DNA of 63,985 nt from Ruegeria conchae. Lineage in GTDB: Bacteria; Pseudomonadota; Alphaproteobacteria; Rhodobacterales; Rhodobacteraceae. A program made the translations under genes and the position numbers. The stretch lies in the NCBI RefSeq assembly GCF_000192475.1, contig NZ_AEYW01000021.1, forward strand, positions 1-63,985, read 5' to 3'. Positions 1 through 9,976 of the stretch are shown in pieces. Each line of letters starts with the position of its first letter. Positions within the stretch are counted from its first letter, which is position 1. The notes under the pieces were generated by a model. That model had not been told where the DNA came from. It worked only from the letters and a program-made list of their open reading frames with translations, and did no database searches.

Positions 1-200
1 TTTTCACCGGCATCGGCTTCTTTGAAGCTGCCTTTACCGCGCCCACCTGCGTGGATTTGTGCTTTTACAACCCATAAAGGGCCATCCAGTTCACCGGCTG
101 CGGTTTTGGCTTCCTCGGCGCGCAAAACCGCGCGACCGTCGGAGACCGGAGCGCCATAGCTGCGCAAAAGAGCTTTGGCCTGATATTCGTGAATGTTCAT
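1..200 (-). CDS. sucC: Succinyl-CoA synthetase beta subunit, N-terminal part (truncated by window edge)
   Basis: The first 66 codons read from position 200 leftwards and run off the left edge. The start [12 protein letters not shown] and the segment [14 protein letters not shown] (near residues 45-58) are hallmarks of the SucC ATP-grasp domain. The enzyme converts succinyl-CoA to succinate with nucleotide triphosphate formation in the TCA cycle. The ATG at 198-200 is the only start that gives the conserved N-terminus. mdh lies upstream on the same strand but is separated by a hairpin terminator (462-486), so sucC probably has its own promoter in the 201-460 gap. Two TGTGATCACA palindromes lie about 108 nt upstream of the start codon. 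Confidence 0.93.
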   Translation of the reverse strand, partial: MNIHEYQAKALLRSYGAPVSDGRAVLRAEEAKTAAGELDGPLWVVKAQIHAGGRGKGSFKEADAGE

Positions 201-308
201 CGAAATTGTCCCGTCTGACTACGATTACCCTGTTATAGGCGTGTCTAAGCGCCAAAATTAAAGAGTTTTTTGACGTGTCACGGGAAATTGTCGAAGATTT
301 TCAGCATT

Positions 309-339
309 TGTGATCACAGGTTTTTGGGGTGTGATCACA
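309..339. promoter_or_regulatory. Paired TGTGATCACA palindromes upstream of sucC
   Basis: Two perfect 10-bp palindromes TGTGATCACA lie at 309-318 and 330-339, 21 bp apart (two helical turns). The proximal one is 108 nt from the sucC ATG. The same pair with the same phase lies upstream of sdhC. They differ from a CRP site, which has six bases between TGTGA and TCACA. The binding protein is unknown to me. The rest of the 201-507 gap holds a direct repeat AAGCTTGA (340-347 and 357-364) and the mdh terminator; I see no gene in it. Confidence 0.7.
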
Positions 340-461
340 AAGCTTGAGCAAAGCGTAAGCTTGATTCGATAATGCAGGCTCGCGCGAAGAAAACACATTC
401 ATAAACGTGACTTTCGGCGTTTGCGCCAACATCTCTGACTCATGATGTATGGCTTAAAAGA

Positions 462-486
462 AAACCGGCCCACCAAGGGCCGGTTT
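462..486 (-). terminator. Rho-independent terminator of mdh
   Basis: A perfect 10-bp stem AAACCGGCCC / GGGCCGGTTT with a 5-nt loop. On the minus strand it is followed by TTTTCTTTTA, a U-rich tract. It starts 22 nt after the mdh stop codon and separates mdh from sucC. Confidence 0.85.
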
Positions 487-507
487 CAAATTCTTCACTG
501 CTGACGA

Positions 508-1575
<1,068 letters not shown>

Positions 1576-1631
1576 TCATGTGCTGATTGCGCTAAACCGC
1601 CTGTGACTCATGCATATTTCCGGGGCGCCAG

Positions 1632-2387
1632 ATGTTCGAGATGAACCTGATGTTTTTTGCCGTGGCGATCCCGGCAGTGATCTTCGCGGGTATCTCGAAA
1701 GGTGGGTTCGGCTCGGGCGTGGCCTTTGCGTCCTCGTCGATTCTGGCGCTGATCCTGACGCCTGGGCAGGCGTTGGCGTTGATGCTTCCGATCCTCATGG
1801 TGATCGATGTCGCCACGTTAAAGCCCTACTGGAAACGCTGGAGCTGGCCGGATTCGCGTCTGCTGATTCTGGGTGCAGTGCCCGGCATTGCGTTGGGCGC
1901 GTGGCTCTATCGTGTCACCGATGACGATCTGCTGCGTCTGCTGATTGGTGGGATATCGGTCGGCTTTGTGATCTGGCACGTTGCCCAGACCGGAGGCTGG
2001 GTGCGCGGCTTTGCCAACCGATTGCCCCCATCGGCGGGTCTGTTTGCCGGGCTGGTCGCTGGATTCACCAGCTTTGTCAGCCATGCAGGTGGTCCGCCCG
2101 CTGCGGTCTATCTGCTGTCCCAACGCCTGACAAAAACTGAATTCCAGGCCTCCACCGTGCTGGTCTTCTGGGTGATCAATGCCGTGAAATTCGTACCCTT
2201 CGCCTATCTGGGCCTGTTTACATGGCACACGGCTTTGGCGGATCTGTTGCTCACCCCGTTTGCGATCCTTGGGGCATGGCTGGGTGTCCGTGCACATTTC
2301 ATGCTGTCCGAACGCCTGTTCTTTGGCATTGCATACGTGCTGCTGACCCTGACCGGCGGTAAACTGATCTGGGACGCTCTGGTCTAA
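1632..2387 (+). CDS. TauE/SafE-family membrane transporter
   Basis: A 251-residue protein made almost entirely of hydrophobic segments (about eight predicted membrane helices) with the TauE/SafE signature: a glycine-rich first repeat (GISKGGFGSG near residue 18) and a second repeat FTSFVSHAGGPPAAVYL near residue 137. Family members export sulfite, sulfoacetate or other organosulfur anions; the substrate here cannot be read from the sequence. It is divergent from mdh, and its stop codon overlaps the stop of the convergent small gene at 2384 by 4 bp. It is more distant in sequence from the two TauE paralogues at 22-24 kb than those are from each other. Confidence 0.85.
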   Translation: MFEMNLMFFAVAIPAVIFAGISKGGFGSGVAFASSSILALILTPGQALALMLPILMVIDVATLKPYWKRWSWPDSRLLILGAVPGIALGAWLYRVTDDDLLRLLIGGISVGFVIWHVAQTGGWVRGFANRLPPSAGLFAGLVAGFTSFVSHAGGPPAAVYLLSQRLTKTEFQASTVLVFWVINAVKFVPFAYLGLFTWHTALADLLLTPFAILGAWLGVRAHFMLSERLFFGIAYVLLTLTGGKLIWDALV

Positions 2388-2683
2388 GCGTTGGGCGGCA
2401 ACGCCTCAGCCAGCACCTCAAAGGATTGACCCGAGGCAATCAGGCAGGTCACACCCTCGGGCAGGGTCACAACAATGGTCCAGCTGCCGGTCTGATCCGA
2501 AGCAAAAACCTCCATCACTGCACCCTGACGTGCGATCCCGATACCCCTGCGGGTTTCGCCATAGGTTTGCGCCAATCGCTTGATCACATCCTCGCGCGGC
2601 GCGCAGTTCTGTGCGCTGACCTGTTGCGCAGCCAACACCATAATGCCCAACCCGATCGTCAATTTCAGCAATATCGTCTTCAT
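2384..2683 (-). CDS. Small secreted protein of unknown function
   Basis: I do not recognise a family. The 99-residue product has a clear Sec signal peptide (KTILLK, hydrophobic core LTIGLGIMVLAA, cleavage likely after VSA at residue 24). The mature protein of about 75 residues has two cysteines (Cys27 and one near residue 81) that could form a disulfide in the periplasm, and alternates short charged and hydrophobic stretches suggestive of a beta-rich domain. It converges on the TauE gene with a 4-bp overlap of stop codons and is divergent from the mcl2-like gene at 2861. The signal peptide and codon use make it a credible gene. Confidence 0.7.
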   Translation of the reverse strand: MKTILLKLTIGLGIMVLAAQQVSAQNCAPREDVIKRLAQTYGETRRGIGIARQGAVMEVFASDQTGSWTIVVTLPEGVTCLIASGQSFEVLAEALPPNA

Positions 2684-2860
2684 CGGTCACCCCTTTCGAT
2701 TCCTTCTTGAAAACAGCGTGCAGCAGGCTGAAAGAAATCGCGTTAAGGCAACGAGCGTTGCGTCACGATGCCAGAATGCTGCGCTGCGGCGATTTTGCTC
2801 TTGAACTTTCCGTCAAAAAATGCCCCATTCCGCGCAACATTATTTCAATGGGAGAGTCCC

Positions 2861-3718
2861 GTGGACCCGCGCCAACGCCCTTATCGTTCCGTTCTCTATA
2901 TCCCCGGCTCCCGCGATCGGGCGCTGGATAAAGCGCGTACGCTGCCGGTGGATGCCATCATCTTTGATCTTGAAGACGCGGTTGCAGCTGATGAGAAAGA
3001 GAACGCGCGCGAAACGCTCAAGGAGGCCTTGGCCGCCGGAGGGTACGGTGTGCGGGTCAAGATCGTGCGGATCAACAGTTTGGATACCGAATGGGGTCGC
3101 GCCGATGCCGGAGCTGTGCGTGAGATGGATGCGGATGCCGTTCTTTTGCCCAAGGTAAACTCGGCCGCGGATGTGGATGCGCTGGCGGCGATCACCGGTG
3201 ATCTGCCGATCTGGGCGATGATGGAAACACCGCGTGGTATGCTGAATGCGGCCGAAATTGCCGCACATCCGCTGATGGCGGGCTTTGTCATGGGGACCAA
3301 CGATCTGGCGAAAGAGCTGCAGACGCGTTTCCGCCCCGACCGGCTGCCGATGATGACCTCGCTGGGCCTGTGCCTGCTGGCTGCAAAGGCCGAAGGGCTG
3401 ATCATCGTGGATGGCGTCTATAACGCGTTCAAGGACACCGACGGTCTGGCAGCTGAATGTGCCCAGGGCCGCGATATGGGCTTCGATGGCAAGACTCTGA
3501 TCCACCCCGCGCAGGTCGAGATTGCGAATACTGCCTTTGCGCCTTCGGACACCGAGATAGAATTGGCCCGCCGCCAGATCGCAGCCTTTGAAGAGACCGA
3601 GGCACAAGGTCAGGGGGTCGCTGTTGTCGATGGCAAGATTGTCGAAAACCTACACGTTGTAACTGCCCGCGAAACTCTGGCAAAAGCAGAGGCGATATTA
3701 GCTTTGCAAGCGGGGTAA
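2861..3718 (+). CDS. mcl2: HpcH/HpaI-CitE family protein, probably (3S)-malyl-CoA thioesterase
   Basis: A 285-residue TIM-barrel protein of the citrate lyase beta/malyl-CoA lyase family. IIFDLEDAV (residues 33-41) carries the Mg/CoA-binding acidic residues, followed by RINSLDTEWG, MMETPRGM, GTNDL and GKTLIHPAQ, all family motifs. I chose the GTG at 2861 because GGGAGAG precedes it and the protein then begins at the family start (RSVLYIPGSR); the open frame extends to 2768. In Rhodobacter sphaeroides the equivalent gene near mdh, mch and sdh is, as I recall, mcl2, which hydrolyses (3S)-malyl-CoA to malate, the last step of the ethylmalonyl-CoA pathway. Malyl-CoA lyase activity is the alternative. 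Confidence 0.75.
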   Translation: MDPRQRPYRSVLYIPGSRDRALDKARTLPVDAIIFDLEDAVAADEKENARETLKEALAAGGYGVRVKIVRINSLDTEWGRADAGAVREMDADAVLLPKVNSAADVDALAAITGDLPIWAMMETPRGMLNAAEIAAHPLMAGFVMGTNDLAKELQTRFRPDRLPMMTSLGLCLLAAKAEGLIIVDGVYNAFKDTDGLAAECAQGRDMGFDGKTLIHPAQVEIANTAFAPSDTEIELARRQIAAFEETEAQGQGVAVVDGKIVENLHVVTARETLAKAEAILALQAG

Positions 3719-3724
3719 GCCAGC

Positions 3725-4279
3725 ATGGGCTTTGTTCTTCTGATTCTTGGTGTGGCGTTGTGGTGGGCCGCACATCTCTTCAAGCGCGTGATGCCGGAAC
3801 GCCGTGCCGCCATGGGCGATGCGGGCAAGGGCGTCGTGGCGCTGGCTTTGGCGGGTGCGATCCTTCTGATGATTTTCGGCTATCGCATGACCGATTTCAT
3901 CTATGTCTGGGCGCCGCCGACCTTCCTGATCCACATTAACAACCTGCTGGTGTTGATTGCGTTCTACTTGATGAGCCCGGCAGGACAGAAAGGCCGTCTT
4001 CTGAATAGAGTGCGCCACCCGATGCTGGGCGGCTTCAAGCTTTGGGCCTTTGCGCATTTGCTGGTAAATGGCGATCTGGCCTCGATCGTGCTGTTTGGTG
4101 GCCTGCTGGCCTGGGCGATCGTCGAAGTCATCGTGATCAACAAGTCCGAGCCAGACTGGACCCCGGGTGAACCCGGCACCTATGGCAAAGACGTGATGTT
4201 TTTTGTGGGATCCATCGTGCTGTTGGGCATTGTTGGCTATATTCACGGGCTGGTTGGCCCATCTCCATTCGGTGGCTAA
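3725..4279 (+). CDS. NnrU-family integral membrane protein
   Basis: A 184-residue membrane protein with about five hydrophobic helices and the NnrU-family pattern: WWAAHLFKR early, NRVRHPMLGGFKLWAFAHLLVNGD in the middle (the RHP and HLL-NGD block), and GEPGTYG near residue 150. NnrU was first linked to nitrite/nitric oxide reduction in Rhodobacter, but family members also sit in genomes with no nearby denitrification genes, and none is seen here. The His and Arg residues in the conserved block might bind haem or steroid-like ligands; that is inference. It starts 6 nt after mcl2, so it is probably co-transcribed with it, and DUF1737 and mch follow in the same direction. Confidence 0.85.
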   Translation: MGFVLLILGVALWWAAHLFKRVMPERRAAMGDAGKGVVALALAGAILLMIFGYRMTDFIYVWAPPTFLIHINNLLVLIAFYLMSPAGQKGRLLNRVRHPMLGGFKLWAFAHLLVNGDLASIVLFGGLLAWAIVEVIVINKSEPDWTPGEPGTYGKDVMFFVGSIVLLGIVGYIHGLVGPSPFGG

Positions 4280-4291
4280 GGGACCAAATCA

Positions 4292-4498
4292 ATGGCGAAA
4301 CTTTATCGTTTGTTGACCGAGGAAGACACGTCAGCCTTCTGCCACAAGGTCTCGGACGCGCTGGCGAAAGGGTGGGAGCTGTATGGCGATCCCTCTTACG
4401 CCTTTGACGCAGCCAACAACGTGATGCGCTGCGCGCAGGCCGTGACGAAAGAAGTCGACGCCGACTATTCCCCCGACATGAAACTGGGACAGCAATAA
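4292..4498 (+). CDS. DUF1737-type small protein
   Basis: A 68-residue soluble protein. The pattern YRLLTEEDTSAFCHKVSDALAKGWELYG followed by a predicted strand resembles DUF1737, a small domain of unknown function. Its TAA stop overlaps the ATG of mch by one base (TAATG), so the two are almost certainly translationally coupled. The 12-nt gap after the NnrU gene suggests one mcl2-nnrU-DUF1737-mch operon. Nothing in the sequence shows a catalytic site. Confidence 0.8.
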   Translation: MAKLYRLLTEEDTSAFCHKVSDALAKGWELYGDPSYAFDAANNVMRCAQAVTKEVDADYSPDMKLGQQ

Positions 4499-5526
4499 TG
4501 GCAAAAACCAATCCGGGTAACTTTTTCGAGGATTATTCCGTCGGGCAGGTGCTGCATCACGCAGTGCCCCGCACTGTGACAGATGGTGAACGCGCGCTGT
4601 ATCACGCGCTCTACCCGGCGCGCCATGCGCTCTATTCCTCGGATGAATTCGCCCGGAATTGCGGCCTGCCGCAAAGCCCGATTGACGATCTGGCTGCGTT
4701 TCATGTGGTGTTCGGCAAAACGGTTCCCGATATCTCGCTGAACGCGGTGGCCAATCTGGGCTATGCCGAGGGTCGCTGGCTGCGACCGGTCTATCCCGGC
4801 GATACGCTGCGTGCTGAATCTGGTGTGATTGGCCTTAAGCAGAACTCAAATGGCAAGACCGGAGTGGTTTGGGTGCGTACGCGCGGTTTGAACCAGCGCG
4901 ACGAAGTGGTGATCGAATATGTGCGCTGGGTGATGGTGCGCAAATCTAACCTAGATGCGCCCGCGCCTGAGACCGTTGTGCCCGACCTGAAGAAGGTGCT
5001 GGATGTTGGCGATCTGGTTGTGCCGCAGGGCCTCGATTTCTCGAAATACGATTTTGCACAATCCGGCGAAAGCCACCGCTGGGATGCGTACAACACGGGA
5101 GAAACGATAGATCATGTCGATGGCGTGACCGTCGAAGAGGCCGAGCACATGCTGGCTACGCGCCTGTGGCAGAACACGGCCAAAGTGCATTTCGATCTCA
5201 CCTTCCGCCCCGAGGGCCGACTGATCTATGGCGGCCACGTGATCTCGATGGCGCGCGCATTGTCGTTCAACGGTTTGGCGAATGCGCAGATGATCGTCGG
5301 CCTGAACGGCGGTGCCCACGCCAACCCCTGTTTTGCGGGCAACACAATCAAGGTCTGGTCCGAGGTTCTGGACAAGGCCGAGACCGGAACACCGGGAATC
5401 GGTGCATTGCGGTTACGGCTTGTGGCGACCAAGGGTGGAGAGCCATTTGAGCTGCGCAATGAGGATGGGAAATACCTGCCCAATGTGCTGTTGGATCTGG
5501 ATTACTGGGCCTTGATGCCCATGTAA
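4498..5526 (+). CDS. mch: Mesaconyl-C1-CoA hydratase (beta-methylmalyl-CoA dehydratase)
   Basis: A 342-residue protein with two MaoC-like hot-dog domains. The N-terminal half has FFEDYSVGQVLHHAVPRTVTDGE, and the C-terminal half YGGHVISMARALSFNG and AHANPCFAGNTIKVWSEV. Length and start match Rhodobacter-type Mch, which reversibly hydrates mesaconyl-C1-CoA to beta-methylmalyl-CoA in the ethylmalonyl-CoA pathway. The mcl2-like gene in the same operon, and ecm and ccr 7-12 kb away, support this over a generic MaoC dehydratase. It is translationally coupled to the DUF1737 gene (TAATG). Confidence 0.9.
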   Translation: MAKTNPGNFFEDYSVGQVLHHAVPRTVTDGERALYHALYPARHALYSSDEFARNCGLPQSPIDDLAAFHVVFGKTVPDISLNAVANLGYAEGRWLRPVYPGDTLRAESGVIGLKQNSNGKTGVVWVRTRGLNQRDEVVIEYVRWVMVRKSNLDAPAPETVVPDLKKVLDVGDLVVPQGLDFSKYDFAQSGESHRWDAYNTGETIDHVDGVTVEEAEHMLATRLWQNTAKVHFDLTFRPEGRLIYGGHVISMARALSFNGLANAQMIVGLNGGAHANPCFAGNTIKVWSEVLDKAETGTPGIGALRLRLVATKGGEPFELRNEDGKYLPNVLLDLDYWALMPM

Positions 5527-5592
5527 GTCGGGCTGCCCGTTTGCTGACATTGAAGTGATCGCGGTCGGTGAAATCCGTGCTAGGCTCGGCGT

Positions 5593-6267
5593 ATGACGAT
5601 GTTACGCGCACTCATGGTCAGTTTGTTTCTGGCACCGCAAGCATTTGCCTGCGATCTTGCTCTTGCTCTGGCCGTCGATGTGTCAGGCTCGGTGGATTCC
5701 GAGGAATATCGCATCCAGATGGACGGCCTTGCCGCAGGGCTGCGTGATCCCATCGTTTCCGAGGCGTTGGTGCGCGGGCAGGCCCGGCTTATGCTGGTTC
5801 AATGGACTGGTAGTTCGCGCCAAAGGATCACGATCCCATGGACCCGGATCGACAGCTTTGCCACTTTGGATGATTTTGCCGAACGGGTCGCTGCTGATCC
5901 GCGTGTATGGCGTAATTTCTCTACAGCAATCGGTGAGGCGCTTGAGATGACCGTGACAAGCTTTGACGAAGTGAGCGAATGCAAAAGGCATCTGATTGAT
6001 CTTTCGGGTGACGGAATTTCGAATGAAGGTATCGAACCTTCGACGATCCACGCCAAATTGCGTGAGAGTGGAATCACAGTGAACGCGATTGCAATAGAAG
6101 AAAGCGAACCGGACCTGACAGCCTATTTCTTCGAGAATGTTATCGTTGGTGAGGGAGCCTTTGTCGTCTCTGCCGCGGGCTTTGCTGATTACCCTGAGCG
6201 TATTCGCAAAAAGCTTTTGCGCGAGGTGACGCAGCAGACCGCAGGGCTGTCTCAAACTCAGCCATAG
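5593..6267 (+). CDS. Secreted DUF1194 (von Willebrand A-like) protein
   Basis: A 224-residue protein with a short Sec signal peptide (residues 1-19, cleavage near AFA). The mature chain starts CDLALALAVDVSGSVDSEEY: DVSGS is the MIDAS metal-ion-dependent adhesion motif of von Willebrand A domains, and LIDLSGDGISNEG supplies the later acidic MIDAS element. This matches DUF1194, common in Rhodobacteraceae and rhizobia, whose function is unknown. It probably acts in the periplasm as a metal-dependent protein-binding domain. It stands 66 nt after mch and its stop lies just before the first operator-like palindrome of the sdh promoter region. Confidence 0.83.
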   Translation: MTMLRALMVSLFLAPQAFACDLALALAVDVSGSVDSEEYRIQMDGLAAGLRDPIVSEALVRGQARLMLVQWTGSSRQRITIPWTRIDSFATLDDFAERVAADPRVWRNFSTAIGEALEMTVTSFDEVSECKRHLIDLSGDGISNEGIEPSTIHAKLRESGITVNAIAIEESEPDLTAYFFENVIVGEGAFVVSAAGFADYPERIRKKLLREVTQQTAGLSQTQP

Positions 6268-6270
6268 ATT

Positions 6271-6358
6271 CGTGATCACATTGCTTTTCCGTTGAAAACG
6301 CTAACATTGGTGGTATCGAATATATTTTGTGATCACGAGATTATTTTGTGTGATCACA
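6271..6358. promoter_or_regulatory. TGTGATCACA palindrome cluster upstream of sdhC
   Basis: Three copies: CGTGATCACA at 6271-6280 (9 of 10), TGTGATCACG at 6328-6337 (9 of 10) and TGTGATCACA at 6349-6358 (perfect). The last two are 21 bp apart and the proximal one ends 113 nt before the sdhC ATG, nearly the same geometry as at sucC. The 6268-6471 gap otherwise holds an AT-rich stretch and a 6-bp hairpin (TTCGGT/ACCGAA, 6444-6460) that ends directly at the AAGGAG ribosome-binding site of sdhC. Confidence 0.7.
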
Positions 6359-6471
6359 AATGTATCTTATCGGCGATTTTGCGGTAATTTTACTGGATTT
6401 TGCACCTGCAGCGCGTGACAGAGTCGTAAAAAACAGTAAAACGTTCGGTAGCCAACCGAAAAGGAGCCAAC

Positions 6472-6855
6472 ATGGCCGATGTAAATCGGGGCAACCGCCC
6501 GCTCTCTCCGCATTTGACGATCTATCGTCCGCAGATGACGTCCATCTCTTCGATTATGGTGCGCATCACGGGACTAGCGTCCTTTGGTTTGGCTTTGTTG
6601 GTCGTCTGGTGGTTGCTGGCGGCAGCCACATCGGCAGGCGCCTATGACCTGATCAATGGTCTGATGACCAGTTTCCTGGGTGATCTGGTCATGTTCGGCG
6701 CAGCGTGGGCAATTTTCTATCACATGCTGGGCCGTTTGCGGCACGTCATCTGGGATCTCGGATATTGCGTGAATGTCGAAGTGTCCGAGAAGATGGGCAT
6801 TGGCATGTTTGTTCTGGCGACGGTTCTTGCCTTGATCACAGCCGTGGCGCTTTAG
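6472..6855 (+). CDS. sdhC: Succinate dehydrogenase cytochrome b556 subunit
   Basis: A 127-residue membrane anchor subunit of complex II with the family start RPLSPHLTIYRPQMTSISSIMVRITG and three hydrophobic helices. FYHMLGRLRHVIWDLG carries the histidines expected to ligate haem b and shape the quinone site. ATG preceded by AAGGAG at a good distance. First gene of sdhCDAB; 12 nt separate it from sdhD. The promoter region carries the paired palindromes described above. Confidence 0.94.
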   Translation: MADVNRGNRPLSPHLTIYRPQMTSISSIMVRITGLASFGLALLVVWWLLAAATSAGAYDLINGLMTSFLGDLVMFGAAWAIFYHMLGRLRHVIWDLGYCVNVEVSEKMGIGMFVLATVLALITAVAL

Positions 6856-6867
6856 AGGGAGGTTGGT

Positions 6868-7251
6868 ATGCAGTTTCTAACAGACCGTAAACGCGCACAG
6901 GGCATGGGAGCCGGACGCGCAGGTACACATCATCATTGGCAGATGATGCTCAGCTCAGCGGCGCTGGTTATTCTTGTTCCGTTGTTTGTATTCACCTTCG
7001 GGCGCGCGTTGGGTGGCACCTACGAAGAAGCTCTGGCGTATTACAGCCGACCGTTCCCGGCGATTGTCTTGGGTCTGACATTGGTTGTTGTCGTCCCGCA
7101 TCTGCTGCGCGAAGCGCAGGAGGCGATTGAGGACTACGTGCACGGCGTTGCTGAAAAGCTGGCGCTGATGGCCGCACGGGCGTTTGCCTACACACTGATT
7201 GCTGCAGGTCTTTTTGCTCTCGCACGGCTTGCCCTCGGTTATGCGCAGTAA
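6868..7251 (+). CDS. sdhD: Succinate dehydrogenase membrane anchor subunit
   Basis: A 127-residue hydrophobic protein with three membrane helices. The N-terminal GAGRAGTHHHWQMMLSSAAL is the pattern of alphaproteobacterial SdhD just before helix 1. With SdhC it binds haem b and ubiquinone and anchors SdhAB to the inner membrane. Operon position (between sdhC and sdhA, 12-nt gaps on both sides, GGGAGG ribosome-binding site) fixes the assignment better than sequence alone, because this subunit is poorly conserved. Confidence 0.92.
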   Translation: MQFLTDRKRAQGMGAGRAGTHHHWQMMLSSAALVILVPLFVFTFGRALGGTYEEALAYYSRPFPAIVLGLTLVVVVPHLLREAQEAIEDYVHGVAEKLALMAARAFAYTLIAAGLFALARLALGYAQ

Positions 7252-7263
7252 GGAACAAGAACA

Positions 7264-9072
7264 ATGACAGCAGCATATGAATACGAAACCCACGAATATG
7301 ACGTGGTGGTTGTCGGTGCCGGAGGCGCGGGTTTGCGTGCGACTTTGGGCATGGCGGAACAGGGCCTGCGCACCGCTTGTGTGACCAAGGTATTCCCGAC
7401 CCGTTCACACACCGTGGCGGCGCAGGGCGGCATCGCGGCGTCCTTGTCGAATATGGGGCCAGACCATTGGCAGTGGCATATGTATGACACCGTCAAAGGC
7501 TCGGATTGGCTGGGCGATACGGATGCGATGGAATATCTCGCGCGCGAGGCTCCAAAGGCCGTCTATGAGCTGGAACATTATGGTGTGCCATTCAGCCGGA
7601 CCGAAGAAGGCAAAATCTATCAGCGTCCCTTTGGTGGCCACACCACCGAATTTGGCGAAGGCCCCGCCGTGCAGCGGACCTGTGCCGCCGCCGACCGGAC
7701 GGGCCATGCGATCCTGCATACGCTTTATGGTCAGTCGCTAAAGAACAATGCCGAGTTCTACATCGAGTATTTCGCAATCGACTTGATCATGTCCGAAGAC
7801 GGGCAATGTCAGGGCGTCGTCTGCTGGAAGCTGGACGATGGCACCATGCACGTGTTCAACGCCAAGATGGTGGTGCTGGCGACCGGTGGTTATGGTCGAG
7901 CATATTTCAGCGCGACCTCGGCACACACCTGCACTGGCGACGGCGGGGGCATGGTGGCCCGCGCAGGGCTGGCGCTTCAGGATATGGAGTTTGTGCAGTT
8001 TCACCCGACCGGTATCTACGGTTCGGGTTGCCTGATCACCGAAGGTGCGCGCGGCGAGGGCGGTTATCTGACCAACTCGGAAGGCGAGCGGTTCATGGAG
8101 CGCTATGCGCCCCAGTACAAAGACCTTGCACCGCGCGACTATGTCAGCCGTTCTATGACCATGGAAATCCGCGAAGGGCGCGGCGTTGGTGGCGAAGGGG
8201 ATCACATCCACCTGAACCTGAGCCACTTGCCTGCTGAAGCTCTGGCGGAACGACTGCCGGGCATTTCGGAGTCGGCCAAGATTTTCGCAGGCGTAGACGT
8301 GACCAAAGAGCCGATACCGGTTCTGCCGACCGTCCACTATAACATGGGCGGTATCCCGACGAACTATTGGGGCGAGGTTCTGAACCCGACCACAGATGAT
8401 CCGACTGCTGTTGTACCTGGCCTGATGGCCGTGGGTGAGGCCGGTTGTGCCTCGGTGCACGGAGCAAACCGGTTGGGCTCAAACTCTCTGATCGACCTCG
8501 TTGTCTTTGGTCGTGCGGCAGCTATCCGCGCGGGTAAGGTCGTGGATGCCGAGGCTCCGAACCCGGTGCTGAACCAAGCATCGGTCGACAAGGCGTTTGA
8601 CCGCTTCGATGCGGCGCGTAACGCCAGTGGTGCGATCCCAACCGCTGATTTGCGGCTTGAGATGCAAAAAACCATGCAGGCGGACGCGGCTGTTTTCCGC
8701 ACCGCCAAGACGATGGCTGAAGGCGCTGAAAAGATGACGGCGATCGCTGCCAAGATGGATGATCTGCAAGTCACCGACCGTTCGCTGGTTTGGAACAGCG
8801 ACCTGATGGAAACGCTGGAACTGGCGAACCTTATGCCCAACGCTCTGGCCACTATCGTTGGGGCCGAGGCGCGCAAGGAAAGCCGTGGAGCCCACGCACA
8901 CGAAGACTTTTCAGAGCGTGACGATGAAAACTGGCGCGTTCACACGGTGTCTCGCGTCGACGGAACGCAGGTCGATCTCAGTTATCGACCAGTGATCGTC
9001 GACCCGCTGAGCACCGAGGCCGAAGGCGGCATCAGCCTGAAGAAAATCGCGCCCAAAGCGCGGACGTTCTAA
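7264..9072 (+). CDS. sdhA: Succinate dehydrogenase flavoprotein subunit
   Basis: A 602-residue FAD-binding catalytic subunit. The dinucleotide fold [12 protein letters not shown] lies near residue 15, the covalent-FAD histidine in [11 protein letters not shown] near residue 47, the substrate region [21 protein letters not shown] near residue 250 and the catalytic-arginine region with [10 protein letters not shown] further on; [20 protein letters not shown] is near residue 400. It oxidises succinate to fumarate and passes electrons through SdhB to ubiquinone. 12-nt gaps to sdhD and sdhB. Confidence 0.97.
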   Translation: MTAAYEYETHEYDVVVVGAGGAGLRATLGMAEQGLRTACVTKVFPTRSHTVAAQGGIAASLSNMGPDHWQWHMYDTVKGSDWLGDTDAMEYLAREAPKAVYELEHYGVPFSRTEEGKIYQRPFGGHTTEFGEGPAVQRTCAAADRTGHAILHTLYGQSLKNNAEFYIEYFAIDLIMSEDGQCQGVVCWKLDDGTMHVFNAKMVVLATGGYGRAYFSATSAHTCTGDGGGMVARAGLALQDMEFVQFHPTGIYGSGCLITEGARGEGGYLTNSEGERFMERYAPQYKDLAPRDYVSRSMTMEIREGRGVGGEGDHIHLNLSHLPAEALAERLPGISESAKIFAGVDVTKEPIPVLPTVHYNMGGIPTNYWGEVLNPTTDDPTAVVPGLMAVGEAGCASVHGANRLGSNSLIDLVVFGRAAAIRAGKVVDAEAPNPVLNQASVDKAFDRFDAARNASGAIPTADLRLEMQKTMQADAAVFRTAKTMAEGAEKMTAIAAKMDDLQVTDRSLVWNSDLMETLELANLMPNALATIVGAEARKESRGAHAHEDFSERDDENWRVHTVSRVDGTQVDLSYRPVIVDPLSTEAEGGISLKKIAPKARTF

Positions 9073-9084
9073 GGAGAGGAACCC

Positions 9085-9864
9085 ATGGTACAATTGACCC
9101 TCCCCAAGAATTCCCGGATCACCACCGGCAAGACATGGCCCAAGCCCGATGGCGCGACCAATGTCCGCAAGTTCCAGATCTATCGCTGGAACCCGGATGA
9201 TGGCCAGAACCCACGTGTCGATACCTATTTCGTCGACATGGACACTTGCGGTCCGATGGTTCTGGATGCGCTGATCAAGATCAAGAACGAGATCGACCCG
9301 ACCCTGACTTTCCGCCGGTCCTGCCGTGAGGGCATCTGTGGCTCCTGCGCGATGAATATCGATGGGATCAACACGCTGGCCTGTATCTATGGCATGGATG
9401 AGATCAAGGGCGACGTGAAAATCTATCCACTGCCGCATATGCCGGTGGTCAAGGACCTGATCCCGGACCTGACGCATTTCTATGCACAGCACGCATCGAT
9501 CATGCCGTGGTTGGAGACCAAGACCAACCGTCCGGCAAAAGAGTGGAAGCAATCCATCGAAGATCGCAAAAAGCTGGATGGCCTATACGAATGCGTGATG
9601 TGCGCCAGCTGCTCGACCTCCTGCCCTAGCTATTGGTGGAACGGTGATCGTTACCTTGGCCCCGCCGCGTTGCTGCACGCTTATCGCTGGATCATCGACA
9701 GCCGGGATGAGGCAACGGGTGAGCGTCTGGATGAGTTGGAAGATCCCTTCAAGCTGTATCGCTGCCACACCATCATGAACTGTGCCAAGACCTGCCCGAA
9801 GGGTTTGAACCCAGCTAAGGCGATTGCTGAAATCAAGAAGATGATGATCGATCGCGCGGTCTGA
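9085..9864 (+). CDS. sdhB: Succinate dehydrogenase iron-sulfur subunit
   Basis: A 259-residue protein with the plant-type ferredoxin domain ([15 protein letters not shown] near residue 78, the [2Fe-2S] ligands) and a C-terminal domain with CASCSTSCP (near residue 173) and [17 protein letters not shown] (near residue 230), which bind the [4Fe-4S] and [3Fe-4S] clusters. It carries electrons from the SdhA flavin to ubiquinone. Last gene of the operon, 12 nt after sdhA, with GGAGAGG before the ATG. Confidence 0.97.
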   Translation: MVQLTLPKNSRITTGKTWPKPDGATNVRKFQIYRWNPDDGQNPRVDTYFVDMDTCGPMVLDALIKIKNEIDPTLTFRRSCREGICGSCAMNIDGINTLACIYGMDEIKGDVKIYPLPHMPVVKDLIPDLTHFYAQHASIMPWLETKTNRPAKEWKQSIEDRKKLDGLYECVMCASCSTSCPSYWWNGDRYLGPAALLHAYRWIIDSRDEATGERLDELEDPFKLYRCHTIMNCAKTCPKGLNPAKAIAEIKKMMIDRAV

Positions 9865-9881
9865 TCGCGCACCAAACCAAA

Positions 9882-9906
9882 GCACTTGCCGGTTTGCGGC
9901 AAGTGC
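9882..9906 (+). terminator. Hairpin after sdhB, possible terminator
   Basis: A perfect 10-bp stem GCACTTGCCG / CGGCAAGTGC with a 5-nt loop, 17 nt after the sdhB stop. No T-run follows (ATGACGCC), so it may be a processing or stabilising hairpin at the sdh mRNA end rather than a strong intrinsic terminator. Confidence 0.55.
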
Positions 9907-9976
9907 ATGACGCCTCTGCAAAACTATGCGATGCGTTTGCCGCTGAGCGGATTTAAGTTTCGCATAGGGAGGAGTG

